The notes under the pieces are model-generated. The model was given only the letters and a program-made list of their open reading frames with translations, made no database searches and was not told the origin of the DNA. 64,000 bases of DNA from Crocodylus rhombifer (Eukaryota > Chordata > Crocodylia > Crocodylidae), in assembly GCA_038503035.1 (NCBI GenBank), contig JAVSML010020407.1, forward strand, positions 1 to 64,000, in the 5' to 3' direction. Position 1 is the stretch's first letter. Each line of letters opens with the position of its first letter. The translations under genes and the position numbers were made by a program. This document shows, one piece after another, positions 43,147 to 52,948 of the stretch.

Positions 43147-43842
43147 ATAATGAGAAGTTATAATCCCTATTCCATGGTGGTACATTTAAGCTTTAACATA
43201 TCTTAAATTAAAACTATCTTTATATGGGTTTACTTAAAAAAAAATTTAACAACAACAACAATATGACTAAATTAAAAAATCCAATTTTTTTAATTAAAAA
43301 AAATAGTTGATTTTTATCCACCCTACTTGCAGCTACTGAGCCAGTTATTGATTCACCTTGTAGTTTTGCAAATATAGTACTTTTACATTTTTGCATGGTT
43401 TGTCTTTTTTGGATCTGCAGTCTTGCAACCTTAAATCAAAGTTAATAAAAGGTCTGCATTGTCTACGGCTGTATATAATCTAGGCTGACAAAGTTGTGAA
43501 TTGTAGTTAGTTCTTTTAAATACAGCTTATAGTATAAAGAACTACGTGTTTTAATTAACTGTCTTTTAAAACACAGAAAAACTATTCATTTGTGTACAAT
43601 AACTTGGCCCACTAATGCATTTATAATGGTGTCTATGAAAGCATAAAGTGTCAAACATAGCTGATCAAGTCAAACATGTAATTAGATGCATCAAAATCAC
43701 TTTATAAGTTTATGTTTCATTTCTACCCCAGAAGATATTGCTGTCCATCTCAGAAGGAAAATTTACTTACAGGCTGCAAGACATGATAAGGAAAAAATAT
43801 ACAAAAAGTTATGTTTTATTTTTTTTCAGGGTGAACTTGGGT

Positions 43843-43913
43843 AGAAGGCAAGGTAGAGTGGTACCTTAGAATCGAAGTGGTTAGTCACTAATTGCCACTC
43901 TGCCCTGCCTTCT
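43843..43913. other. 71-nt hairpin-forming inverted repeat
   Basis: The 19-nt arms AGAAGGCAAGGTAGAGTGG and CCACTCTGCCCTGCCTTCT pair with two mismatches around a 33-nt loop. It may be a tiny foldback element; I see no known small-RNA family. Confidence 0.6.
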
Positions 43914-44278
43914 TCATTGTTTTATATAAAAATATGTAAATTATTCAGATCTTTGTATCAACTTTGATCAATTTTATGAAATAACTCCTGCCAATTTTTC
44001 ATTCCTTTAGTACTGTATTAATAGTCTGCCAAATCAAACAAAGATGACTTCTAATCTATATTAAGAACTTTGTTTTTTAAAGAAAACTATATATAGATAT
44101 TACATACAATTATACCAGGAGAACGTTGGTTGAATTACAAAGGTCTATGTCACACATTAGATTTGTGGAGCAATTGACATGTTAATCAAGCCCCAAATAA
44201 TAACATGCCTCACGCCACATATTTGGCCAATTTAAAGTGCAATAAATTGAGAAGCCACCCATAAAGATGATCCACATT

Positions 44279-44757
44279 GGGCATGTCTACATGTGCAATT
44301 AATTCAAAGCATGTTGTGCCAGAGTTTGTTGCTCCTGGGTGCCACATTTACATGCACATGCAGGACCACAGCATATTGAGCTGGGTTGGAACAGCCCTAG
44401 CTGGCAGGAGGCCCAGTGGGTTAGCCTGCCAAACTAGGGCTGCTCTGATCTGGCTCAACATGCTACAGGGGGGCTGGCTGGGGCACAAGGGTGCTCCAGT
44501 GCAGGGCTAGCCAGCAGGCAGCCCCCACACTGAAGCACTCTTGCGCCCAAGCCAGCCCCATCAGCATTTACATGTGTGCTGCAGTGCACTAAAGAACCCA
44601 GCTGCAGGATAGTACTTGTATTTACAAGTACTAACTTGCAGTGGACTTTATTTGTTTCCTGCAGCCTATTAGGGGCGGCTACATGTGTAGACACCAAGAC
44701 TTTTACTGTTAAGCTAATTAGGTAGTTCCACAGTAAATGTCTCATACAGACTCACCC
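44279..44757. mobile_element. MITE (Chompy-like), inverted relative of 8785-9237
   Basis: 479 bp with ends GGGCATGTCTACATGTGCAA and, read inverted, GGGTGAGTCTGTATGAGACA. ATT flanks both sides (44276-44278 and 44758-44760), a 3-bp duplication as for Harbinger-type MITEs. The body matches 8785-9237 in reverse orientation. Confidence 0.82.
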
Positions 44758-44760
44758 ATT

Positions 44761-46099
44761 GTGTGTTAAATTTAACATGTGGCACTCCCTGCTACCCCAT
44801 GCCTGATCCTGACACTAATCTGATTGGGCATGGGGCAGGATTGGGTACAGGGTATATCCAGAGTCTGGTACAGGTACTTCTATTATCAATCCTCAAGATT
44901 GTGCTGGTGACCACCCTGGGTCTGAACAGGGACTGGGGCTTCCTGGTACCGGATCGTGAAGCTTAGCTAAGCCTTGGGATTTGACATAAGGCTGCCCCAG
45001 AGTGCAGTGCAAAGCCTACCCCTGTCCAATTCATGGGACTGAACTGGGCGCAGTTCTGGGTTCTGATTCGGCTGCCCCTTTTTCTACCCCCAGATGCAGC
45101 CCTGGGTCTGACTGGGTTTCAAAATACATGCACAACCACAGATAGGGGAATTTATCTTATCCCTAGCTGCATACACACATTTAAATAGGCACCTAGCACA
45201 TACAAGAGGGGATGGGGGAGCTTCCCCCATAATGCAATGTTCACACCAGGTGTCTCTTTAATTTGGTTTGTGCAGCAGTGGATGTGGGATCTCCCCCATT
45301 TCCAGCTGCACTGTAGGGAGCACTCAGTTTGGGGAACTGCAGTTTGCGACTCCACTAGAACTGCTCGAGGCACCACCCTCATGCCCACTTGGACAACCGT
45401 GAAGACTATCCTCCTCCTGCCCATCCTCCACCCCATTTCGCTGGCCAGCAACCACTGCCAGATGGTCAGTGGGAACAAGGGGAAGCTGGCCAGATACAAT
45501 CTGTGCATGCCTACTCATACGCCAGCCAGACTGTTAAGCCAGATCCTTGCACCCTCCAGCACAGCTGGACACCAAGCGGGTAGTGGAGGTCTGAGCTTCA
45601 GGTCTCAATGCCATCACTCAGGTGCCTGCATCCCAGAAGCAGGGAGGTAGAGCCACAAAAAGGCACCTAAACTTGATTATGAAATGGGAGGTCCCTGGTG
45701 CTATTTACCCTTACCCAGCTCCCCAGTATTGTTGGCGTAGACTAGCTCATGGAGATGTAGCTATTGAGCTCTTTGCAGCTATCCAGCTGAGATTGGGGTA
45801 GCATTCTCAGGTCTCTCCGAAGTGCTACACTCTCTTCTCTAGTCCTGAGTAGCTGAAATTATTTTGTATCATCTGTGAATATTGCCATGTCACTGGGAGC
45901 AATTCCACCTACCTATTACAAACTCCCAATGCAGGACCTTAGTTCCCCTACAAGTCTTCCAGTGGTCTTGTTTCTCAATCATCTCACTCCATTCCCACCC
46001 TCAGCCCCCTACAACAAGAAGCATTAAGTCCAACAATTAGCATGAAAGATATTTACTGGGATGTTTTAGAAAAAACACATTAAAAAGGTACAGTGCAGT
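44761..46099. other. Unassigned, partly GC-rich DNA with a small CR1-like fragment
   Basis: 45830-45905 (TAGTCCTGAGTAGCTGAAAT, then TTTTGTATCATCTGTGAATA) is a fragment of the same ancient CR1 type as 48630-48690. The overlapping open frames at 45.15-45.65 kb have no recognised motif on either strand. Confidence 0.45.
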
Positions 46100-47240
46100 G
46101 AAGGAGGTGTTCACAATTGTTGAGAAGTCCCCTGCACTCTCTCACTTCTGGTAGAAGATTGCTCCAGAGCAAGCAGCCAAGGCTTCCTGGGTCAGAACAT
46201 CCTGGTGGTGGTTCTGTCCAAGAAGTTTTGCTGAGGTTGTACACTACCCAAGCCAAAGCAGCGAAGTGCCAAGGGCTTCCCCTGTTATGGGTGCATCTGG
46301 ACCTGGCATGGTTTCCAGAAAGGTTTCTCCCCTTGCCTCACATGTACTGTGGAGGATGCAGGTGGTGACCATATAACCTGGATGAAAATGTTCCTCGACT
46401 TGAGTTCTAGGCAGCACCTCAGGGACTGCCAGCACCCCTTTAAGCATCCAAAGGTGCACTCTATCACTCTCCAGCAGCTGCTCAGCTAGTAATTGAAGTA
46501 TGGTCCAGCCAGCCAACAAATGATTTCATGAGCCAGGGGAGCAGGGGGTAGCCAGTTCTCCAAGTAATGGATAAATCCATGGTGAAAGTGCCAGGAAAAT
46601 CCCTGCTTCTTCATCATCTTCAGGCAGTCAGAGTTCCTGAAAATGTAGATGTCATGTATCTGGCCCTACTACCCAACATTCGTGTTAGTGGAGCACCTGT
46701 GATCCATGACTTACTAGAGTATAACTGAAAAGAACCCCATTATGATTTATGTAAACCAAGGTACAGTAAAGGGGGCACAGAATGAGTATGTGGGGCCCAT
46801 TGATGGCCCCCACACAGCTTGGAAAGCCCATCTGTGCAAGCCCAGCAGTGATTTCCTGTGGGTCCCTGAGCTGGATGAACTGAGGTTCCTCAGGTATGAC
46901 ATCACACACTTTATGCACACCCCTTGTTGTAGTTGTGAGCCCCACACCAAACTGGAATGAAGGCTGTTAGTGTGTAGCAAGTTGCCAGAGCCATATGTCT
47001 CTTAATGGACACAGGAAACTGAAGCCCGGTGTCTTGGTGCTGGATCAGGGGGACCAGCTTGGTGCAAAAGTCCAGTCCAAGCTCAAAGGCAGTGGCCAGC
47101 AGTGATGATGTGGTATCCAATACTGGCCCTGCAGCACCCCTGCTTACACTGCATTGTGTTATGCCTCCTGTAAATAGGTCAACATGATTCCCATGGCAGC
47201 AATTCTCAAAGTAGTGCCTCACCAGGGCCACTCATAACAC
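46100..47240 (-). pseudogene. Harbinger (HARBI1-like) transposase pseudogene, second copy
   Basis: Minus-strand relic in transposase order. At 47150-46930 LGLDFCTKLVPLIQHQDTGL then FPVSIKRHMALATC is the N-terminal helical part. At about 46830 AGLAQMGFPSCVGAINGPHI is the first catalytic block, with the Asp replaced by Asn. Near 46680-46640 IHDIYIFRNSDCLK keeps the second Asp, and at 46467 IECTFGCLKGCWQSL keeps the Glu. TTCILHSTCEARGETF near 46340 is the C-terminal block. Several frameshifts. Terminal inverted repeats were not found. The loss of the first Asp and the broken frame make it inactive. Confidence 0.82.
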
Positions 47241-48169
47241 TGAAGTACAGAGTGCCTTTGGAGTAGAGAGGTCAGGGAAAGGATGAGTGACTCAGGTCTG
47301 CTACTTATCTCTAGGAAGCCCCTGGAGATCTGATACCAGCTGAAACAGTCAATCAAGAAGGGAGTGGAATTCACATCCTCCCTTCACTTCAGCCAATTGG
47401 TGCTTTCAACTATGCTCAGGTATTTTTGGCCACTATTGGAAATAATGGAAAAAGTTGCTCTAGCACAACATGCTGGGAGGCCTGCTTGATAACCCTCTAC
47501 TGGTAGAGGGTAAGTGATGCATGTAGCATGGTAATATTTATTACAAAACCTACTTCTTAGAACATGTTCTGATGTTAACACATAGTGTTCAATTTTAAAC
47601 ACATTAAGTGTCCCTTGTGACAAGGCCCTACATTTCAGTGGTGTGCTTCACTTCGATAGTTTACCATTTGGACAGTTTACCAAAATGAATTAATTTGCCT
47701 CACAACTAGTTTGACAAAGCAATGAATGAAAAACTAATACACTGTATCATCAAAATAAATGTTAATGTTATACATCTTTCTTTCTTCTGCTCATTAAAAA
47801 AACAAGTCTACTGTTACTGAATGTGTGACATGCAATATATAAATAATGTCTCTATGTAATGTGGAGTCTTGCCTAGGGTTGTTTTATTCATTGCCTCCAG
47901 CTAAAATGAAAAGAATTTATGTTTCTCTTCATGCTCCTAAGTTCCCATTAGACTTGCTCTTTATTTTAAAAAGAATGTATGAGAACAAACATCTTTTTCA
48001 ATTTTAAAATTGTGACAAAAGTTTAATGGGAATGTTATGTGAAAGGAAATATAGCTTTGTAAATTTTCAGATAGTAAAATTTCAAAACATCTTCTTTAAA
48101 AACACCCTGGTACTTTATACAAAGTTTTATTGTCCTCTATAATGCAATGTTCTCATACCAACTTGAAAA
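47241..48169. other. Unassigned DNA
   Basis: No motif found. 47640-48170 is AT-rich; it could be the 3' part of the ancient CR1 that follows but is too degraded to say. Confidence 0.45.
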
Positions 48170-48683
48170 TAAAAGTTCTCTATCATGTTGCCTCCTATTG
48201 ATATCTTCTCTGGATAGTTTCAGAACCTTTATGTTCTGCATAACAGACTCTTAATAGCTCTTCATCAGTTTCTCTCTTTTGGTTACTCTTGGTTTAAAAA
48301 TACAATCTAACACAATGTTCTGTATAAGGGCATACCCTTGTTCCATATAATCTGTTCTAATTCTATTTGTTTCATAGCATTTTGTTTGCCTTTTTACCAT
48401 TCATGAAGACTGAAGCATAGATTTTCATTGTATTCTTTACAATGATGCCAAGAATTTGTTTGATTTCACCTGAATGATTATACCTGACTTTGGATGTAGA
48501 ACCGTATGAGTCATTCATGTTATTGTTCCAGATCTGCACTATTGTGCATTTGTCAAGTCAGTTTCAAAAGTGCTGCTCATTTATTAATTTTGTTTAGGTC
48601 TCTCAGAACTTCTACATGGGCTTTTCTAGTCCTGAGTAGCTTAAATCATTTTGTATCATCTATGATTTCTGCCATGTCACTGG

Positions 48684-49502
48684 GGGTAAGTACAGATAGC
48701 CAAAAGCCTGAGGCTGAATTGATTCAGTCTTTACAGGTTAGTCTAAGCTGCAAAGATTGAAGCAATAAGCAAATAAGACGACTCTGATTCAGGAAATGGA
48801 GCTACATACCTGCAACGGCTCAAGCTAGAAGCTGGGGGGGCACTAGAGCAGGGCTCTCTGGCACATAGCCAGCATGGGCTGTGTGTTCACTTGACTTTTC
48901 TGCTGCCACTGAGGTCTCTGAGATTTGCAGTCCACAATCACAGCAGCAAGACTCTGCAGGGTTGCTCATTACTTCCTCTTCCTGCTTCCAGGTGCTTCTG
49001 GGATTTGTAGTACACAGTCACAGCCAGCACTAAGTAAGCCAGCAGGGCAGAGCAGCTCTGTACTCAGGCAAGGGTAAATTTAATTCCTGGCCCTGGCCCC
49101 CGCCCCAGCCCCAGCCGTGGTTTGCCTAGGGGGGAGGTGAGGGCAGTAAGCCAGCCAGGGAGCCATCCCTCACTTCTTTGGTTAGGGAGCAGAGGGGTGG
49201 GGCCAGCCCTACACTCTGGAGCAGAGAGCCCAGCCTAGCTGAAGGCTAAAAAGCATGTTGGGATGCTGGGGGACTCTGATTTAACTTAAAACAGGAAGGG
49301 GCCTGGGAAAGAAGAAGTTTCATAAATCAGTTTGACCCAAATCAGTTAAATCTGATACTACATTAAACCAGGTTTATCTTAAACCCATTTCAGCCATTTT
49401 GAAACTGGTTTATGTGCTCTGAACTTCTGTTCTGTTACAGTTTTAAACCAGTTTCTGATCACTTAAACTGGCTTATGTGCAACTTCTGTGTCTAGCCCAG
49501 GA
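48684..49502 (+). repeat. Repeat family R1, copy 2 (both ends present)
   Basis: Left end GGGGGTAAGTACAGATAGCC, right end GTGTCTAGCCCAG. Both ends are matched by the inverted copy at 56046-57190, whose outer end reads GGGTAAATACAGACAGTC on the minus strand. The ends are weakly inverted to one another (GGGTA-r-ACAGA / GGGCTAGrGACAGA), so a DNA transposon is likely. The interior is GC-rich. It interrupts the ancient CR1. Confidence 0.65.
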
Positions 49503-50699
49503 GTTCACATTTCCAGGTCATGAATGTGTGCATTAATCATAATTTCTAGCACAGAATTTTAGGGCTCTTAGTTTTCAGTATGACAAGAGGTGAATATTTA
49601 TTCTTAGGTAGTTTCTAATCCCTTTTACCTCTCTACCCATGTCTAACTAATTTTCTTAACTGTCTTGCTAGGAACCTTGTCAAAAACTTTTTTAAAGTCT
49701 AAATAAATTAGATCAACCAGTTTCTCTTCATCTGTTATTTTGACGTCATGCTCAAAAAAATTCTAACAGATCAGAGAAGGATCATTTTCCATTACAAAGG
49801 CTATGTTTGCTTCTTTTTATCATATGTTAATGTAGGCTGATTTTTAATTATTCTATTTTTAATTATCATTTCAATCTGTTTACCTGATTCTGAACTAAGA
49901 TCTATATTTAAAATAAATGGCTCAACCTTTATTAATCTTCACTTTTCTAGTACACTTTTTTTTAGTGAAACACTGCAGTGGCACAGCTTCTCAAAGGTTT
50001 GCTGCTGTGGTACACCACAGTGGCCATATAGCTTTTTGTGAGCACAACCACCCAACCCAGTGACACAGATACCTTTGGGTGCAGAATATATGCCAATGAC
50101 ACTACTCTGGGCCACTCTAGAGCCTTCCCTAGTAGCTACCCTCAAGTTCAGGGACATCAAGATCTTAAGAGAGACCACAGAGGATTGTGTGTGGGATGGC
50201 CCATCTAGGACAAGCCACTTGCATGGAATAGACATGCCCTGAGTTACCAAACGTAACATTTGATCCTGGTTACTTTTTTTTGCCTCAGTCCTCACTACAG
50301 ATGATGTGGCAGGGCACTGTTTGTGCCTGCCACTTTAAGGGCTGGAAGCCAGCAGCCGGCAGGTGCCTGATTAGGGCAGCCATTTTAGATTCAAGGCTGC
50401 CCATATAAACAGGGCATTTTGCTGATGGGAGGCCAGGCAACATTGCCTGGCTGCAGGTATCATCTGGGAGGTAAGGGAGGATCTGTAGGGGATGGTTAGG
50501 AGGCTCCTGGTCCTGGGTACAACCTAAAACTGCACCCTGCCGGGAGTGGGTGGCATGGTGGGGCTCTCAGTGGTGTGGGAGCCCCCAGGAAATACCAGGC
50601 CAGTTACCAACCAGTGAAAGGTGGGTTGGGGTGCCTTAACCCCTAGCCCCCACAACCAAGTGGATTACCACCTTTGTAGGGTCTAGAAGGTGGACCCCC

Positions 50700-50720
50700 A
50701 GAGAGAGAGAGAGAGAGAGA
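50700..50720. repeat. (GA)n microsatellite
   Basis: About ten GA units inside solo LTR family A copy 3. Confidence 0.9.
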
Positions 50721-50886
50721 GTGAGAGTGGGGCCATAGACTCACACCTGTCTGGACATCCCCTGACTGGTCAATGCTGGGGCTAGGACCAGAAGGGTTGA
50801 AGGGCCCACTGCAAGGGATGCCCAAGAGCTGAGGGCCTGGGGATCCAACTGGCCTGGAGGTGGGCCAGGGCTAGTAGCCAAAGGTC

Positions 50887-50888
<2 letters not shown>

Positions 50889-50935
<47 letters not shown>
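50889..50935. repeat. 47-base uninterrupted G tract
   Basis: A run of 47 G inside solo LTR family A copy 3. At the same place copy 4 has only a short, mixed AGTGAGGGGA sequence, so the tract is an expansion or a sequencing/assembly artefact. The true length is doubtful. Confidence 0.95.
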
Positions 50936-50936
<1 letters not shown>

Positions 50937-51830
50937 GCACACCTGTAAGGGTGGAGCAGTTCAGGGAGCTATGCTGCCTAGGATGAAGGCAGAATAGGCA
51001 GCCTGAGGAGAGGAAACCAGGCGGGGTTCAACTAGTTGGATTCTGGGTCCCAGTGTTGGATCTGGTGATATTGATATCTGGATGCCATGTGCGAGGCTTG
51101 GGCTGTGGTGTAGGGGTGGAACAGAGCCGCAGATAGCGCCCCTGGCATCAGGGCAAGAAATGGGCAGCCTCCCTCTTAATTTACATCAATTAATTGATTA
51201 CCAAGGCGTGGCAGGAAAGAAGGCAGGCGGTTAGCCCAGAAACAGGAGGGCGGGCCACTGGGGAAAAAAAAGTTGGGCCCGTTACAGAGGATATTGGGAG
51301 AGGGGTTACTAAAGTGGAGGTGTCAAAAGGAGGTCATGGAACAAATTAAAAAAAAAAATATATAAATAACCAGGATCAAATGGCATGTTTGGTAATTCAG
51401 ATCATGTCTACACCATAAGAGTGGCTTGTCTTAGATGGGCCATCCCACATACACAATCTTTGTCTCTGCAATAATTCCTTCTGAAACTCTCCCTTTATCC
51501 CTAGATAGAATAGTAGATCCACAGGTGACCTCATAGGCTTCCTATTTCTGACATGTCTGAAGAATGTCTTATTATTCTTTTTAGGCCTTTGTCTATATGG
51601 TCTTCAAATTCCCTCAAACCATCTAATTAACACCTTACATCTTCCGTCCATAGTTTATGTTCTTTTTATTAGCTTCTCTTTGGATTTACATTTTGTGAAG
51701 GATTCCTTTTACTTCAAATAACTTTTTGCCCCTTGCTATTTAGCCATACTGATTTATTCTTGTATTTTTTATATTCTCTCTTGGAAAAACCTATGGACCA
51801 AATCTATTTTTCTTCTCTCTTTAAACTATG

Positions 51831-52372
51831 GATGCAAAAAAAGCATTACAATTAATAGCAGGCACATGAGATGATTTGTATGGTTTCCATATCTTATTTT
51901 CAAACCAAAAGATATATAAACACATCACAAGTACCAACAATATATACCTTCAGATAGAATAATCTTTTTATTCTCAAGAATTCCTTCATGTGCAGCATTA
52001 ATTTAAATGGAATAAAGCTTCTTCAAATAAATAGTTAATTAAATAATAAAATTAAACTACTGCATGACATTTTTACAGACAAAGTACCTGGACAGATGAT
52101 TCTTTTATATCAGTGGAAAAAGAAAGAAGCTGACTCCTTTACATGACAGTAATTGCTAGAACTGGTTGTAGTGCTACCCCTGAAGAAAAACTCACCAGTG
52201 TAAGTTATATCCAGGTAGGCATCCTAGCTAGGTACCGCCATTCAAAAAGCCCAAGGCAGAACTGATCCAACTAATGTGGTTTTCTGGAAGTGGCATAGTT
52301 CAGATTGGTACTGAACAGAGCACACACTCGCCCTTTTCAGGGGGAAGGGGGTAAGCAAATCTTAGACCAGGT
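51831..52372. other. Unassigned AT-rich DNA
   Basis: No motif supported. The last part (about 52290-52372) probably belongs to the R1 fragment that follows. Confidence 0.45.
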
Positions 52373-52482
52373 TTTGCCATTTTTAAACCAGTCTATGCAT
52401 GCCAAACATCGGATCTGTTATGGGTATAGACCAGTTTCTGATCACTTGTACTGGTAAAAAAGAGTGTAATGTCTGTACCAGG
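52373..52482 (+). repeat. Repeat family R1, right-end fragment (copy 3)
   Basis: GCCATTTTTAAACCAGTCTA, then GACCAGTTTCTGATCACTTG, then GTAATGTCTGTACCAGG follow the terminal 110 bp of R1 (compare 49390-49500). Confidence 0.6.
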
Positions 52483-52729
52483 CAACTGTGTGTATAATCA
52501 ACCCAGATAGTCATTTGCTTAATGCAAACAGACTATTACTTGCTCATCTCTCACCTAGTGGAGAGGGGCTGTAAAAGCCCTAATGGATCAAGTACCCTGG
52601 GATAATGCATTAACTGTTCATTCTATAACCCAGTGTAGTCTACACTGCTGTAAATTTTTTTTATATAAATTACACCAGGGTTAAGCAACACATCCTGTGG
52701 CCTGACACAATATTATTTCCTTTATAAGT

Positions 52730-52735
52730 TTTATT
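52730..52735 (-). terminator. Poly(A) signal of the minus-strand gene candidate
   Basis: AATAAA on the minus strand in the context GAAAAATAAAACTT, ~112 bases downstream of the stop codon of the putative last exon. This spacing fits a short 3' UTR. Confidence 0.5.
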
Positions 52736-52846
52736 TTTCTTCTTAAGTACTCATTTCAAAGCCACAATGAAATAGAGAATGCATGTCTGTTGAGGGTTGA
52801 CTATCTATACAAAATTCATTTACTATAATTGGATTTTACTGATTTC

Positions 52847-52948
52847 CTACCAGAATAAAATGATTCTAATATTTCCCTTCTTCCAGAAAGCTCTGGCAGA
52901 CTTTCCCCAGTCAGGATAGGGCTTGTCCTGAAGCATCATATCAGTAAC
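52847..52948 (-). CDS. Putative last coding exon of an unidentified host gene
   Basis: Read on the minus strand, an excellent acceptor (TTCCTCCTTTTTTCTTTAG) precedes 33 codons and a TAG stop. Only one of the three frames is open. The peptide contains DKPYPDWGKSARAFWKKGN and ends IRIILFW. The exon starts in phase 0, matching the phase-0 end of the exon at 54660-54751. A poly(A) signal follows 112 bases after the stop. There is no resemblance to any transposon protein in this window. I do not recognise the family. The phase agreement and strong splice site favour a real gene; chance remains possible because exons this short are easy to find. Confidence 0.55.
   Translation of the reverse strand, partial: VTDMMLQDKPYPDWGKSARAFWKKGNIRIILFW

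Larger units (their letters stand above)
41332..43325. mobile_element. hAT-type element with GGGTGGAT ends, host to three later insertions
   Basis: Left end CAGGGTGGATCTGATTTAAA; right end, read inverted, TAGGGTGGATAAAAATCAAC. Flanking octamers CTTGTAGC (41324-41331) and CTTGCAGC (43326-43333) match at 7 of 8. The own sequence is AT-rich (ATTTAAATCA motifs near both ends). It contains a plus-strand CR1 (41372-41950), a hammerhead-core repeat (42190-42320) and a CpG-rich solo LTR (42555-43146). No transposase seen. Confidence 0.8.
40168..43440 (-). mobile_element. CR1 LINE split by a hAT element
   Basis: The left part (40168-41331) carries the CR1 3' end (TCATAGAGTCAGATAGAAAT, then CATCTAATCCAACCCCC) and RT fragments SGVPQRSVLGPVLFNVFIND and GKFADDMKLG, which keep the FADD catalytic box. 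The sequence stops at the hAT insertion and resumes at 43326 (CTTGCAGCTACTGAGCCAGT), which continues the same CR1. The right border near 43440 is approximate. Frames are broken, so it is inactive. Confidence 0.82.
50305..51286 (+). mobile_element. Solo LTR, family A copy 3
   Basis: 982 bp from TGTGGCAGGGCACTG to GGGCCCGTTACA. Flanks GATGA (50300-50304) and GAGGA (51287-51291) match at 4 of 5. TATA box CCATATAAACAGG at about 50401. It aligns along its length with copy 4 (57764): CACTTTAAGG, CCTGCCGGGAGTGGGTGGC, CTTAACCCCTA and GGCTTGGGCTG. It contains a GA microsatellite and a long G tract. No internal viral region. Confidence 0.87.
50170..51467. repeat. ~105-bp inverted repeat flanking a solo LTR
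   Basis: The left arm (50170-50278) and the right arm (51364-51467) are inverted copies. GTGTGGGATGGCCCATCTAG, then ACAAGCCACT, TAGACATG, TTACCAAAC and TTTGATCCTGGTTA on the left all recur, in reverse, on the right. Without the LTR the unit is ~310 bp. It is either a long-TIR element or a folded-back LINE insertion. Confidence 0.7.
48170..51830 (-). mobile_element. Ancient L3-like CR1 LINE in three pieces
   Basis: Three colinear segments carry the same minus-strand old CR1. 48170-48687 (TCTAATTCTATTTGTTTCAT, later CATTTGTCAAGTCAGTTTC and TTTTGTATCATCTATGATTT) is the 3' half. 49510-49960 (CTAGGAACCTTGTCAAAAAC then AAGTCTAAATAAATTAGATC) covers RT. 51470-51830 (GAATGTCTTATTATTCTTTT then AACACCTTACATCTTCCGTC) is further 5'. 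The gaps hold repeat R1 (48684-49502) and the LTR/inverted-repeat complex (about 49960-51467). Far more diverged than the other CR1s here; no frame remains. Confidence 0.6.
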
